A stretch of DNA of 7,261 nt, from the NCBI GenBank assembly GCA_937915835.1, contig CALGHA010000189.1, forward strand, positions 1-7,261, given 5' to 3'. The stretch's first letter is position 1, and each line of letters starts with the position of its first letter. The notes under the pieces were generated by a model. The model was not told where the DNA came from. It was given only the letters and a program-made list of their open reading frames with translations, and did no database searches. Shown piece by piece: positions 1-6,258 of this stretch. The translations under genes were made by a program, and so were the position numbers. The stretch comes from an uncultured Fretibacterium sp. (lineage in GTDB: Bacteria; Synergistota; Synergistia; Synergistales; Aminobacteriaceae).

Positions 1-701
1 CATACTTTGCTGTAGACGTTCCGGCCGGTACGGGAATTTTCGGGGCATATGCTCCTCTTGTAGGCTCTCGTGTTACGGTTGAACATGACGGTATCGAACA
101 TGAACTTGACGAAGCTCCGAGTGAGAATGACACTTTAATAATTCGCACGGGACTTCCGAACGGGCAAAAGTTTTACATGCTTGACATTGAGAACAGGCCG
201 GGCGGAAGAGTTATTGCTTACGGCGAAAAAGCTCCGGAAGTTGTTGCTCGTGTCATGCACCCTGCAACTGGAATCGGGAGATTTGGAGGCGGCGAGTTTC
301 AATCGAACGGGAGAATTAGAGCGTCTCACGCTGGAGTTATCGACATCAAGACGGCCGAACGAGGAATAACCGGAGGAATTCAGATTATGCCGCTCAAACA
401 CGCTTTGACCTCGCCGGAAATGGCCAATGCCTGGAAAATGACACAATGGATAATTATTGCTCCTCTTCCGAATAAACCTGACCTTGAAGGCTCAGAACCG
501 TTGTTCAAGAACTCGTTTTTGCCCGGAGCTCAGCTTGATGATAAATTGCCTGACATCTGGAGCCATTACGGAAGAAGGCCATTAATCATTTGCAGACGAG
601 ACGGAGGAGCTTGGGAATTTTTGCCGGAAATTTCTGGACGAATTGATGACGGCTTAAAGGACGTTACACACTTGAGATTATATTTTCCGCACTGGAAGTA
701 A
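1..701 (+). CDS. Unrecognised protein, C-terminal part (gene starts before the window)
   Basis: The reading frame that starts at base 3 is open from the left edge to a TAA at 699-701. The visible 232 residues therefore lack their N-terminus; the first internal ATG (177) is not a believable start because coding-like sequence continues upstream of it. I do not recognise the family. The visible part is rich in Gly and in short beta-strand-like hydrophobic runs, with a Gly-rich stretch IGRFGGGEF, a following RASHAGVIDI, and a C-terminus ending LRLYFPHWK. No transmembrane segment or clear nucleotide-binding motif is seen. The composition resembles a soluble or exported beta-rich protein, which is inference only. 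It converges with the signalling operon on the minus strand with only 6 bases between the two stop codons. Confidence 0.7.
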   Translation, partial: YFAVDVPAGTGIFGAYAPLVGSRVTVEHDGIEHELDEAPSENDTLIIRTGLPNGQKFYMLDIENRPGGRVIAYGEKAPEVVARVMHPATGIGRFGGGEFQSNGRIRASHAGVIDIKTAERGITGGIQIMPLKHALTSPEMANAWKMTQWIIIAPLPNKPDLEGSEPLFKNSFLPGAQLDDKLPDIWSHYGRRPLIICRRDGGAWEFLPEISGRIDDGLKDVTHLRLYFPHWK

Positions 702-707
702 TGAGCT

Positions 708-1787
708 TCATTCACTCCTGAGCATCTCAATATTCATCGCCATTACATTAAGCATCTTCGCCGAGTTCTCCATAATGTCAATGGCGTTCTTCGTGTTCAT
801 CTCAACGAACGTGATTAAATCTTCTTTGCTTATCTTCATCACTAACATATCACTAAACGCTACAACCGTGTAAATGCTTGGATTACCGGTTAATACTGAA
901 TATTCCCCGAAGCATTCACCTTCAGCCATGCTCGCAAGAACATACTCATCATCCGTGCCGTAATTGAACCAGCATACAGCAGAGCCGGTTATAATCTTAT
1001 ACATCACGCTGTTAGTCTCGCCCTCACGCAGAATAATATCATCGGCCGAAAATTTTTGTATCTTCATTCGTGCATTGCTGATACCCTTTGCGTTTCTAGC
1101 AGCTTCGTCCGCAATTTTATCTGTCTCGTCATAGTCAAGTTTATTATTCTCAAGTCGAATACAGCCGCTCACGTTCGGATGCAAAAGCGCGTTTTCATCG
1201 AGAAAATATTTCTGCATGAACTCTGTATCACTGTTAATGATTATCATCAAAATTTTTGTCTGGCTCAAATACTGGTCGATTGCGTCCTTGAACATTTTCA
1301 TGAACAAATCATCACGCTTCACAGGTGCAGGAAACTCATGAAGAACAAGCACAAGCCGCTCATCCTTTCTGTTCTTGCCCTGCTCGTTAATTGCTATGTA
1401 CTTAAATACGCTGCTCCATGAAGTTAAAGGTTCAGCGCCGGGCTTCTCGTAATGGCCTTGAACTCTCTCCGCAAAATTCTTCTGGTCAATCATGTCTTTA
1501 CCGGAAGCCTTGAAGAATATTCTTCTTTTCCAGCCGCAAAACTCCTGAACAAGCATAGTCTTTCCTGAGCCTTCAGGTCCGTAGACTACAAAAAGCTGAA
1601 AATTTCCCTGCCTATAAGCCCCTTCAAGTTCTGAAAGCTCCTGTTGATACTCGGCCAGTTTCTTTTTACGTTCCTCCTGCTGTCTTTGCTGTTCGGCTTT
1701 ACGCTGGGCCAATTCCTTTTGACGTTCGGCACGTTCGAGCATTTCCCTTTGAAAGTCCCCAAACTCTTTTTGTCCTTTCATAAGCAT
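708..1787 (-). CDS. Coiled-coil / archaeal-type P-loop ATPase / cyclic-nucleotide-binding-like fusion protein
   Basis: This 359-residue protein has three parts. Residues 5-58 form a highly charged Gln/Glu/Arg/Lys coiled coil. Residues 62-225 form a P-loop domain with Walker A GPEGSGKT (70-77), a hydrophobic strand ending in HEF (150-152) where Walker B is expected, and a later strand (179-186) followed by FMQKYF. This order matches the archaeal-type ATPase family (Pfam ATPase_2), where the Walker B is usually a hydrophobic strand followed by DEF. Residues 240-330 form a cNMP-binding beta-roll with FGEYSVL at 293-299. Two key residues are altered: the Walker B Asp is His150, and the phosphate-binding Arg usual after the cassette Pro is Ser304. 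ATP turnover and cNMP binding are therefore uncertain. No DNA-binding HTH follows the CNB domain, so it is not a CRP/FNR regulator. It is the last gene of the operon, 14 bases after the phosphatase stop, with GGGGAG 7 bases before ATG. Confidence 0.85.
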   Translation of the reverse strand: MLMKGQKEFGDFQREMLERAERQKELAQRKAEQQRQQEERKKKLAEYQQELSELEGAYRQGNFQLFVVYGPEGSGKTMLVQEFCGWKRRIFFKASGKDMIDQKNFAERVQGHYEKPGAEPLTSWSSVFKYIAINEQGKNRKDERLVLVLHEFPAPVKRDDLFMKMFKDAIDQYLSQTKILMIIINSDTEFMQKYFLDENALLHPNVSGCIRLENNKLDYDETDKIADEAARNAKGISNARMKIQKFSADDIILREGETNSVMYKIITGSAVCWFNYGTDDEYVLASMAEGECFGEYSVLTGNPSIYTVVAFSDMLVMKISKEDLITFVEMNTKNAIDIMENSAKMLNVMAMNIEMLRSE

Positions 1788-1794
1788 AATTAAT

Positions 1795-1800
1795 CTCCCC
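1795..1800 (-). promoter_or_regulatory. Ribosome binding site of the ATPase-CNB gene
   Basis: GGGGAG on the minus strand lies 7 bases before the ATG at 1785-1787 and only a few bases from the preceding stop codon. It supports this start over the second Met two codons later and suggests translation coupled to the phosphatase gene. Confidence 0.6.
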
Positions 1801-1801
1801 T

Positions 1802-4258
1802 TTATTCGTGTATGTCCTTGCGTATCTTGAGAACGTTATTATTGTCGATATATTCATAAGATACCGAGTTCATGCTCTGTTTTACGATGTAAATTCCAAG
1901 TCCGCCTATATCCCGTTCTTCGGCACTGAGGTTAATATCAGGGTCAGCGTGTTCAAGGGGATTATACGGTGTCCCGTTGTCAGTAAATGTAATTTCCACG
2001 TCCTTGCCAAAATTATGAATATGAATGTTCGCCATGCCTCCGCCGGTTTCTTCGTTGTAAGCGTAATGCGCGATATTCACAAAGATTTCTTCAACAGCAA
2101 GCTCAATCTCAGAGATAAACGACGCAGGACAGCCCCATTTTTCGAGATATTCATCAACGAAAGCGATAACGTCATGAAGTTTATCAATTTTCGCTTCAAC
2201 AGTAAGTTCATGATGACGGCCGAAGAATTGTAAACATAACATAGTTAAATCATCGAATTGCGGAGCTTCTCCGGTGAAATCCATAACCGCTTTCTTCATT
2301 ATGCTTAAGACTTCGCTTGACGGGGCATTAATCGTTTTGTTGAGTTCATTTATCATCCTGTCAGCGCCGTAAAGTTCCTTGTGAATATTCGTAGCTTCAG
2401 TAACTCCGTCAGTATAGAGATAAATCGTGTCAAGGTCCTTAAGCGTGAACTCGTCTTCCGTGAACTCCATATCTTCCATGATTGCGACCGCGATATTCTG
2501 CATTGTCCCTAAAAGCTCGTATTTTCCTCCTGCTCTTCTGACTGCCGGAGGTTCATGTCCTGCGTTTGAAGCCTTAACAAGTCCGGTTGAGAGTTCTAAA
2601 ATTCCGAGCCACACAGTTACGAATAAAGAACTGTCATTGCCTTCGCATAACTGGTTGTTGACGTCGTAAAGAATTTCGCCGGGAGTTCCACCAATCAATG
2701 TTCGGTTCTTGATGAGCGTCTTAGCTATGACCATGAATAAAGCTGCCGGAACTCCTTTTCCCGAGACATCAGCCATGACTAAAGCTAAATGGTCGTCGTC
2801 AATCATGAAGAAGTCAAAGAAATCACCGCCGATTTCCTTTGCAGGATGCATAGTTGCGCACAAGTCGAAAGCCTCATGATTAAGGTACGGAGGAATTATT
2901 TTCGGGAGCATGTCAGCTTGAATTTGAGCCGCAATGTTCAGTTCTGCTCCAATTCTCTCTTTCTCGGCCGTAACGTCAGCAAGATTAGCAATATATTCTC
3001 TGAGTGATGCCGTCATTCCGTTGAAGTGTTTCGCCAGGTCTCCGATTTCATCATTGCTGATAACTTCTGCCCTGTGTTCAATATTTCCGCCGCTGATTTT
3101 ATCGACATCATTGCTGAGCTTATGAATAGGACTTACGAGTTTTTCGGAGAATTTTTTACCTGCAAGCTGAACGACCATATGAATTATTAAGAATGAAAAC
3201 AGTAGAATAGTTAAAGCGAAATCAACATTTTCAAATATGTAAGCGAGCGGAGAAAGTACAAGATTTTTCGGCATCTTTATATACAGCTTCCAGCCAGTTG
3301 ACCTGATAGGAGTATAAGCATAATACATGTCGCTGTCTGAGAGTTTTACGCCGGTTCGTCCTAAGAGTATTTCATTGACGATGTCAGGAGTTATATCAAC
3401 GTCGCCTGATAATATGTCGGCTTCTGGTGAATTGGCCTGTTTGTTGTTAATAATTTTTCCGGCTTGGTCAACGAGAAAAGCATATGCCCCTCTTCCTAAG
3501 TCCATATTTACAATTTCGCGGTAAAGGTCATGTATTAATATATCCAATCCCAAAGTTCCGGCAAAATCTCCTTCAGCGTTATAGAATGGAGCAAAGACAG
3601 TTATCATTTTACCGCGCCCGTAATGGTCGTAATAAATATCCGTGAAACCTGTTCTTTGTATTTGAGCGCACTTTGAATACCATGAAGCTCCTGTAAAGTC
3701 GTAATATACTTCGCTTTTTCCTTCTTGGGGCACTGAAAGATCCGAATGTGCATCATAAGTCATCAGAAAACCTGATTTAGCGGCAAGAAATATGCTGACT
3801 TCGCTGTGTCCCTTCATGAACGGTGCCCATATTTGCTCGACATTTCCCAGAAGGGAGCATTCTTCTTTGAAGTCTTCATACTTTATTTCTTCACTGCGTA
3901 CGGTCCTTAGCATTACGAAATGTCCGGCATTCTCAGCTTTTGGCGGGAAAACTTCATTTGAGACGAACTTTGACGGGTTGCAATAAAGGAAGTTGATGTA
4001 ATCCGCAAACATATTCGCATAGCCTACATATTTTCTCAGTTCGGAGTCCGCAAATCTGGCTTTGTCCTTTATCGTGTTGTACAAATTCGTCTCCATCTGG
4101 GTAATGAGGATTTCTTGATTTTTCCTCTTGACGTTGAAGATGCTGATAACCGCAATTACACTAGTAATCAGCAAAGCCGCGAATGCTACGCTTACGACAA
4201 GCCGCCTAATTTTCTTGCCGATGGGATTTCTGATGTCTTCACGACGCAAATTTTTCAT
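1802..4258 (-). CDS. Membrane sensor with Cache-like domain, HAMP, SpoIIE/PP2C phosphatase and RsbW-like HATPase (RsbU-type)
   Basis: Numbered from the ATG at 4258 (818 residues), the order is: TM1 ~19-42; extracytoplasmic double-Cache-like sensor ~43-343 (with WY at ~193 and GTLGLDI near 234-240); TM2 ~346-366; HAMP ~367-420; linker coiled coil; PP2C/SpoIIE domain ~463-678; HATPase_c domain ~683-818. PP2C metal-site motifs are intact: GGDFFDF (Asp479), ADVSGKG (Asp497), TDGVTEA (Asp617) and FDDLTM (Asp669/670). The HATPase part keeps the N-box Glu724/Asn728, DNG (Asp760) and GGLGIYIVK. Known relatives dephosphorylate STAS anti-sigma antagonists, and RsbW/SpoIIAB kinases phosphorylate them. 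Both activities here sit in one polypeptide, next to a STAS gene. A longer start at 4309 would add 17 residues, but that segment lies inside a decayed duplication of the gene's own 5' end, so 4258 is preferred. Neither start has a strong Shine-Dalgarno sequence. Confidence 0.92.
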   Translation of the reverse strand: MKNLRREDIRNPIGKKIRRLVVSVAFAALLITSVIAVISIFNVKRKNQEILITQMETNLYNTIKDKARFADSELRKYVGYANMFADYINFLYCNPSKFVSNEVFPPKAENAGHFVMLRTVRSEEIKYEDFKEECSLLGNVEQIWAPFMKGHSEVSIFLAAKSGFLMTYDAHSDLSVPQEGKSEVYYDFTGASWYSKCAQIQRTGFTDIYYDHYGRGKMITVFAPFYNAEGDFAGTLGLDILIHDLYREIVNMDLGRGAYAFLVDQAGKIINNKQANSPEADILSGDVDITPDIVNEILLGRTGVKLSDSDMYYAYTPIRSTGWKLYIKMPKNLVLSPLAYIFENVDFALTILLFSFLIIHMVVQLAGKKFSEKLVSPIHKLSNDVDKISGGNIEHRAEVISNDEIGDLAKHFNGMTASLREYIANLADVTAEKERIGAELNIAAQIQADMLPKIIPPYLNHEAFDLCATMHPAKEIGGDFFDFFMIDDDHLALVMADVSGKGVPAALFMVIAKTLIKNRTLIGGTPGEILYDVNNQLCEGNDSSLFVTVWLGILELSTGLVKASNAGHEPPAVRRAGGKYELLGTMQNIAVAIMEDMEFTEDEFTLKDLDTIYLYTDGVTEATNIHKELYGADRMINELNKTINAPSSEVLSIMKKAVMDFTGEAPQFDDLTMLCLQFFGRHHELTVEAKIDKLHDVIAFVDEYLEKWGCPASFISEIELAVEEIFVNIAHYAYNEETGGGMANIHIHNFGKDVEITFTDNGTPYNPLEHADPDINLSAEERDIGGLGIYIVKQSMNSVSYEYIDNNNVLKIRKDIHE

Positions 4259-4345
4259 GTTATTAACTGGATTATTTCTTATGCAACAAGCCTTCGAGTT
4301 TGCTTGCATATGGGACTTCTAAATGTCTTCATGACGCAAATTTTT
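4191..4345. repeat. Imperfect tandem duplication of the phosphatase gene's 5' end
   Basis: Two related segments, 4191-4255 and 4278-4345, lie about 87-90 bases apart. They agree at roughly three quarters of positions; the best-conserved block is 4221-4255 against 4310-4345, with about 32 of 36 positions matching including a one-base indel. The inner copy is the functional gene start and encodes KNLRREDIRNPIGKKIRRLV. The outer copy reads KNLRHEDI and then hits TAG because of an extra base; the remainder, in a shifted frame, reads RSPICKQTRRLVA. The position matching the ATG is ATC in the outer copy. The outer copy is therefore a decayed duplicate lying in the STAS-phosphatase spacer. Confidence 0.75.
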
Positions 4346-4360
4346 GATTAATTACTCACT

Positions 4361-4681
4361 TCACTCAATCGTCAGAATTTTTTTGAAGCCTGTAACCTCA
4401 AACACTTTGAGAACTTCAGGGACAAGACGCTTTATTATCATAGTTCCTTGTTTACGCATGGTTTTCTGGGCCAGCAATAGAACCCTAAGCCCTGCTGAGG
4501 ATATAAACTCGAGAGCCGACATGTCGAACACTAAATCTTTGACACCGTTTAAGCCTGTTTTTATCTCAGTTTCAAGTTGAGGGGCTGTTGTTGAGTCGAG
4601 TCTGCCTTCGAGTGAAAATGTGAGTGAATTTTCTGATAAGGTCTTGTCGATTTTGAGCATAGTAATATCGGAAGCCGCCAT
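4361..4681 (-). CDS. STAS-domain anti-sigma factor antagonist (RsbV/SpoIIAA-like)
   Basis: This 106-residue protein covers a single STAS domain, the usual length for free-standing antagonists. The diagnostic segment is VFDMSALEFISSAGLRVLL (51-69). By alignment with SpoIIAA (DSSGL) and RsbV (DSTGL), Ser62 is the phosphorylatable serine, although the preceding Asp is Ser61 here. In the known mechanism the unphosphorylated STAS protein binds an anti-sigma kinase or other partner and releases its target; phosphorylation turns it off. It is the first gene of the operon, followed by the sensor phosphatase that would act on it. The gap between their coding regions is 102 bases if the sensor starts at 4258. 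GGGAGG (4696-4701) is the nearest ribosome binding site, but it lies 14 bases from the ATG, an unusually long spacing that may lower translation. Confidence 0.9.
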   Translation of the reverse strand: MAASDITMLKIDKTLSENSLTFSLEGRLDSTTAPQLETEIKTGLNGVKDLVFDMSALEFISSAGLRVLLLAQKTMRKQGTMIIKRLVPEVLKVFEVTGFKKILTIE

Positions 4682-4733
4682 AAATATTAAATTAACCTCC
4701 CTAATATTGTAGTCTATTATTGTTGGCGAATTT

Positions 4734-4761
4734 ATTATAGCAGTGGACGAAACTAAATCAA
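4734..4761 (-). promoter_or_regulatory. Sigma-70-type promoter of the STAS-phosphatase-ATPase operon
   Basis: On the minus strand TTGATT (4756-4761) and TATAAT (4734-4739) are separated by 16 bases, with an extended -10 TG one base upstream. The predicted start of transcription near 4727 leaves a leader of about 45 bases before the STAS ATG. The site lies in the 99-base gap after the LRAT gene, where I see no terminator, so read-through from LRAT is also possible. Confidence 0.6.
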
Positions 4762-4780
4762 TGATAAGTAAACGCTTTAA

Positions 4781-5260
4781 TCAGCTTAAAAAGTAAGTGA
4801 TGAGGTCAAGAACAAAATCAACTTGTGAGGAATCTTTTACGCCTGTCTTGCACCAAACAGCAAAATGTTCACAGTTATTTAGCGCGAGATTATAGCCTCC
4901 TTGTCCGAGTTTGCTTCGAGCACGTCTGATTGTTTCGTTGCCGTCGTAAAGGTGATAATTCTGAAGCCTGATTTGCTTTATCATCTGCCATAACTTGAAT
5001 AATCCTTGTTTCTCTCTCAGGCCATGAGAGTTTATCTGCGGACGTTCGGGGAACTTGCAGACCGTAAAATTTTCGGCACCGTTCAGGAATTCTTCAAGCG
5101 AAGTCTCACGAACAATGCCGTTAAAGTCGTTAGGGCCTGTTGCGCCTGTATAATGGATGACGTGATTATTATCTTTCACGAAAATTCCGTAATGGCTGTA
5201 AAGTCCGCGATTAACTTTGATTACATCGCCATTCTCTGGAGAATTATGATTTATCTGCAT
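4781..5260 (-). CDS. LRAT-domain protein (NlpC/P60-like fold, putative acyltransferase or hydrolase)
   Basis: This 159-residue protein has the LRAT-domain signature. GDVIKVNRGLYSHYGIFV (11-28) contains catalytic His23, VIHY contains the second His36, and NNCEHFAVWCKTG (128-140) contains the nucleophile Cys130. This His-His-Cys order is the known triad of LRAT and HRASLS/PLA2G16 enzymes, which form thioester acyl-enzymes and transfer or hydrolyse acyl chains of phospholipids. Bacterial members are mostly uncharacterised. No signal peptide is visible. The last 12 residues (148-159) are hydrophobic and could touch a membrane, as the C-terminal anchor does in animal relatives, but the segment is short. 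AGGG lies 10 bases before the ATG and a promoter-like -10 is at 5297-5302. It sits upstream of the signalling operon on the same strand, but that operon has its own promoter, so a shared function is not implied. Confidence 0.85.
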   Translation of the reverse strand: MQINHNSPENGDVIKVNRGLYSHYGIFVKDNNHVIHYTGATGPNDFNGIVRETSLEEFLNGAENFTVCKFPERPQINSHGLREKQGLFKLWQMIKQIRLQNYHLYDGNETIRRARSKLGQGGYNLALNNCEHFAVWCKTGVKDSSQVDFVLDLITYFLS

Positions 5261-5296
5261 TAAAAATTTTCCCTATAATTTATGAATTTTGAGGGA

Positions 5297-5305
5297 ATTA
5301 TAGCA
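5297..5305 (-). promoter_or_regulatory. Extended -10 promoter of the LRAT gene
   Basis: The minus strand reads TGCTATAAT, an extended -10 element, about 37 bases before the LRAT ATG. No good -35 hexamer is seen at the expected distance, which is common for extended -10 promoters. The string CTGCTATAAT is identical to that at the STAS operon promoter. Confidence 0.45.
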
Positions 5306-5312
5306 GAATTTA

Positions 5313-5449
5313 TTAGTCCAGGTCTGAAGATGTTCCTCTTCCGAAGATATTATCAATTGTATCGGACATTTTTACCAATCTTCCCTTCGTAAAATCATGA
5401 AAAATCTTAATGAGTAGGGGTATTGTCAAGAGAAAGTTGATGAACTCTC
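5313..5449 (-). pseudogene. Possible C-terminal coding remnant of an unidentified protein
   Basis: On the minus strand an open frame of 44 codons runs from after an in-frame TGA (5447-5449) to TAA at 5313-5315, without an ATG near its beginning. It reads like a real C-terminus: a hydrophobic stretch INFLLTIPLLIKIF, then a basic segment (DFTKGRLVK), then an acidic tail ending TSSDLD. An ATG inside it would give only 18 residues. I cannot assign a family. It may be the tail of a membrane protein gene lost by deletion, or chance. Confidence 0.25.
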
Positions 5450-5491
5450 AAAAGCTCGCGGGCCTGTCAACGTGAAAAACTTTTTGTCGTG

Positions 5492-5517
5492 TATAATTCT
5501 CCGAAATTGCAGGGGGG
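5492..5517 (+). promoter_or_regulatory. -10 element and ribosome binding site of the formate/nitrite transporter gene
   Basis: TATAAT lies at 5492-5497 with no convincing -35 at 17 bases, followed by AGGGGGG (5511-5517), 6 bases before the ATG at 5524. The leader would be only about 20 bases. The ribosome binding site is strong, so the gene still looks expressible despite the damage in its coding region. Confidence 0.5.
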
Positions 5518-5523
5518 TATAAC

Positions 5524-6228
5524 ATGAATAATTTTCTTTCACCATCAGAGATTGCTGACTTCGCCGTTAATGTCGGAGTTAAGAAAGCGAACATGTCAAT
5601 TATCAATCAATTTTTGCTCGGAATATTGGCCGGAGCTGAATTATTCACGGGGAACTGCTTAATGATAATCGCGCTCGTTGAGAGAAAAATTACGTTGTCA
5701 AAACTGCTTCGTTCATGGCTAGTCGTTTATCTGGGAAATTTAGCGGGAGGAGTTCTCGTTGCATATTTAATCTCATTGTCAGGGCAATTGAATTACACAG
5801 GAGGATTGCTCGGAGGCTTTACGTTGAAAGCGGCGGCAGGAAAAGTTTCGTTGTCGTTTATGAATGCTTTTGTGCTTGGTATACTTTGCAACTGGCTTGT
5901 TTGTCTTGCTGTATGGATGTCATTCGGAGCTAAGGACGGAATAAGCAAAGCTGTAGTAATCTTCTTCCCTATATGGCTGTTCGTCGCGTCAGGATTTGAG
6001 CACAGCATATCTAACATGTATTATATTTCTGCGGGAATTTTGGCGAAATTTGATAGTCTCTACGTCAACAAAGCCATTGAACTCGGAACGTCTCAATCCG
6101 TAATCGACGCTTTGAACTGGAGAGCGATGTTCACGAAAAATTTATTGCCTGTAACATTGGGAAATATTATCGGAGGAGCTGGCCTAGTCGGACTTGTTTA
6201 CTGGTTCGTCTATCTTAGGAAAAATTAA
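5524..6228 (+). CDS. Formate/nitrite transporter (FNT/FocA family) with an internal in-frame deletion
   Basis: FNT channels are homopentamers of six-helix subunits that carry formate, nitrite or similar anions across the inner membrane. Family hallmarks are present: FLSPSEIADFAV at the N-terminus, ELFTGN (39-44, omega loop, Thr42), VVYLGNLAGG (67-76), Lys107, Asn123 in GILCNWLVCLAVW, and ASGFEHSISNM (155-165) with the central His160. The C-terminus NIIGGAGLVGLVYW is intact. The protein is only 234 residues against the usual 250-290. The first-helix motif LLGILAGA (31-38) runs directly into ELFTGN. Compared with E. coli FocA about 45 residues, most of TM1 and TM2a, are missing without a frame change. 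One helix fewer would leave the later helices in the wrong topology, so the protein is probably non-functional unless it is an assembly error. Confidence 0.88.
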   Translation: MNNFLSPSEIADFAVNVGVKKANMSIINQFLLGILAGAELFTGNCLMIIALVERKITLSKLLRSWLVVYLGNLAGGVLVAYLISLSGQLNYTGGLLGGFTLKAAAGKVSLSFMNAFVLGILCNWLVCLAVWMSFGAKDGISKAVVIFFPIWLFVASGFEHSISNMYYISAGILAKFDSLYVNKAIELGTSQSVIDALNWRAMFTKNLLPVTLGNIIGGAGLVGLVYWFVYLRKN

Positions 6229-6252
6229 CGGCCTCGAGTGAGACCGTTTTTT
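6220..6252. terminator. Rho-independent terminator, probably bidirectional
   Basis: AACGG-C-CTC (6227-6235) pairs with GAG-A-CCGTT (6240-6248) with one C-A mismatch and a GAGT loop. A run of six T follows on the plus strand, ending the transporter gene. On the minus strand the same stem is followed by TTAATTTTT, so it can also end the hydrolase/MerR transcript. The stem overlaps the transporter stop codon. Confidence 0.7.
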
Positions 6253-6258
6253 ACGCGA

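Noticed and set aside
698..712. Small palindrome AATGA-GCT-TCATT between the convergent stop codons as a terminator
   Set aside because: The stem is only 5 AT-rich pairs and has no following T run on either strand.
1056..1421. 121-codon plus-strand ORF
   Set aside because: It is the antisense shadow of the ATPase-CNB gene, with Cys/His-rich composition and no ribosome binding site.
1808..2233. 141-codon plus-strand ORF
   Set aside because: It is the antisense shadow of the HATPase and C-terminal PP2C region, whose motifs on the minus strand are unambiguous.
4259..4309. Upstream ATG at 4309 as the start of the sensor phosphatase (17 more residues)
   Set aside because: The extra codons lie mostly in a decayed copy of the gene's own 5' end read in a different frame, and no better ribosome binding site supports this ATG.
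5271..5296. TTCCCT...AGGGAA inverted repeat in the LRAT leader as a regulatory hairpin
   Set aside because: Six-base arms with a 17-base AT-rich loop are too weak to claim, although one arm overlaps the ribosome binding site.
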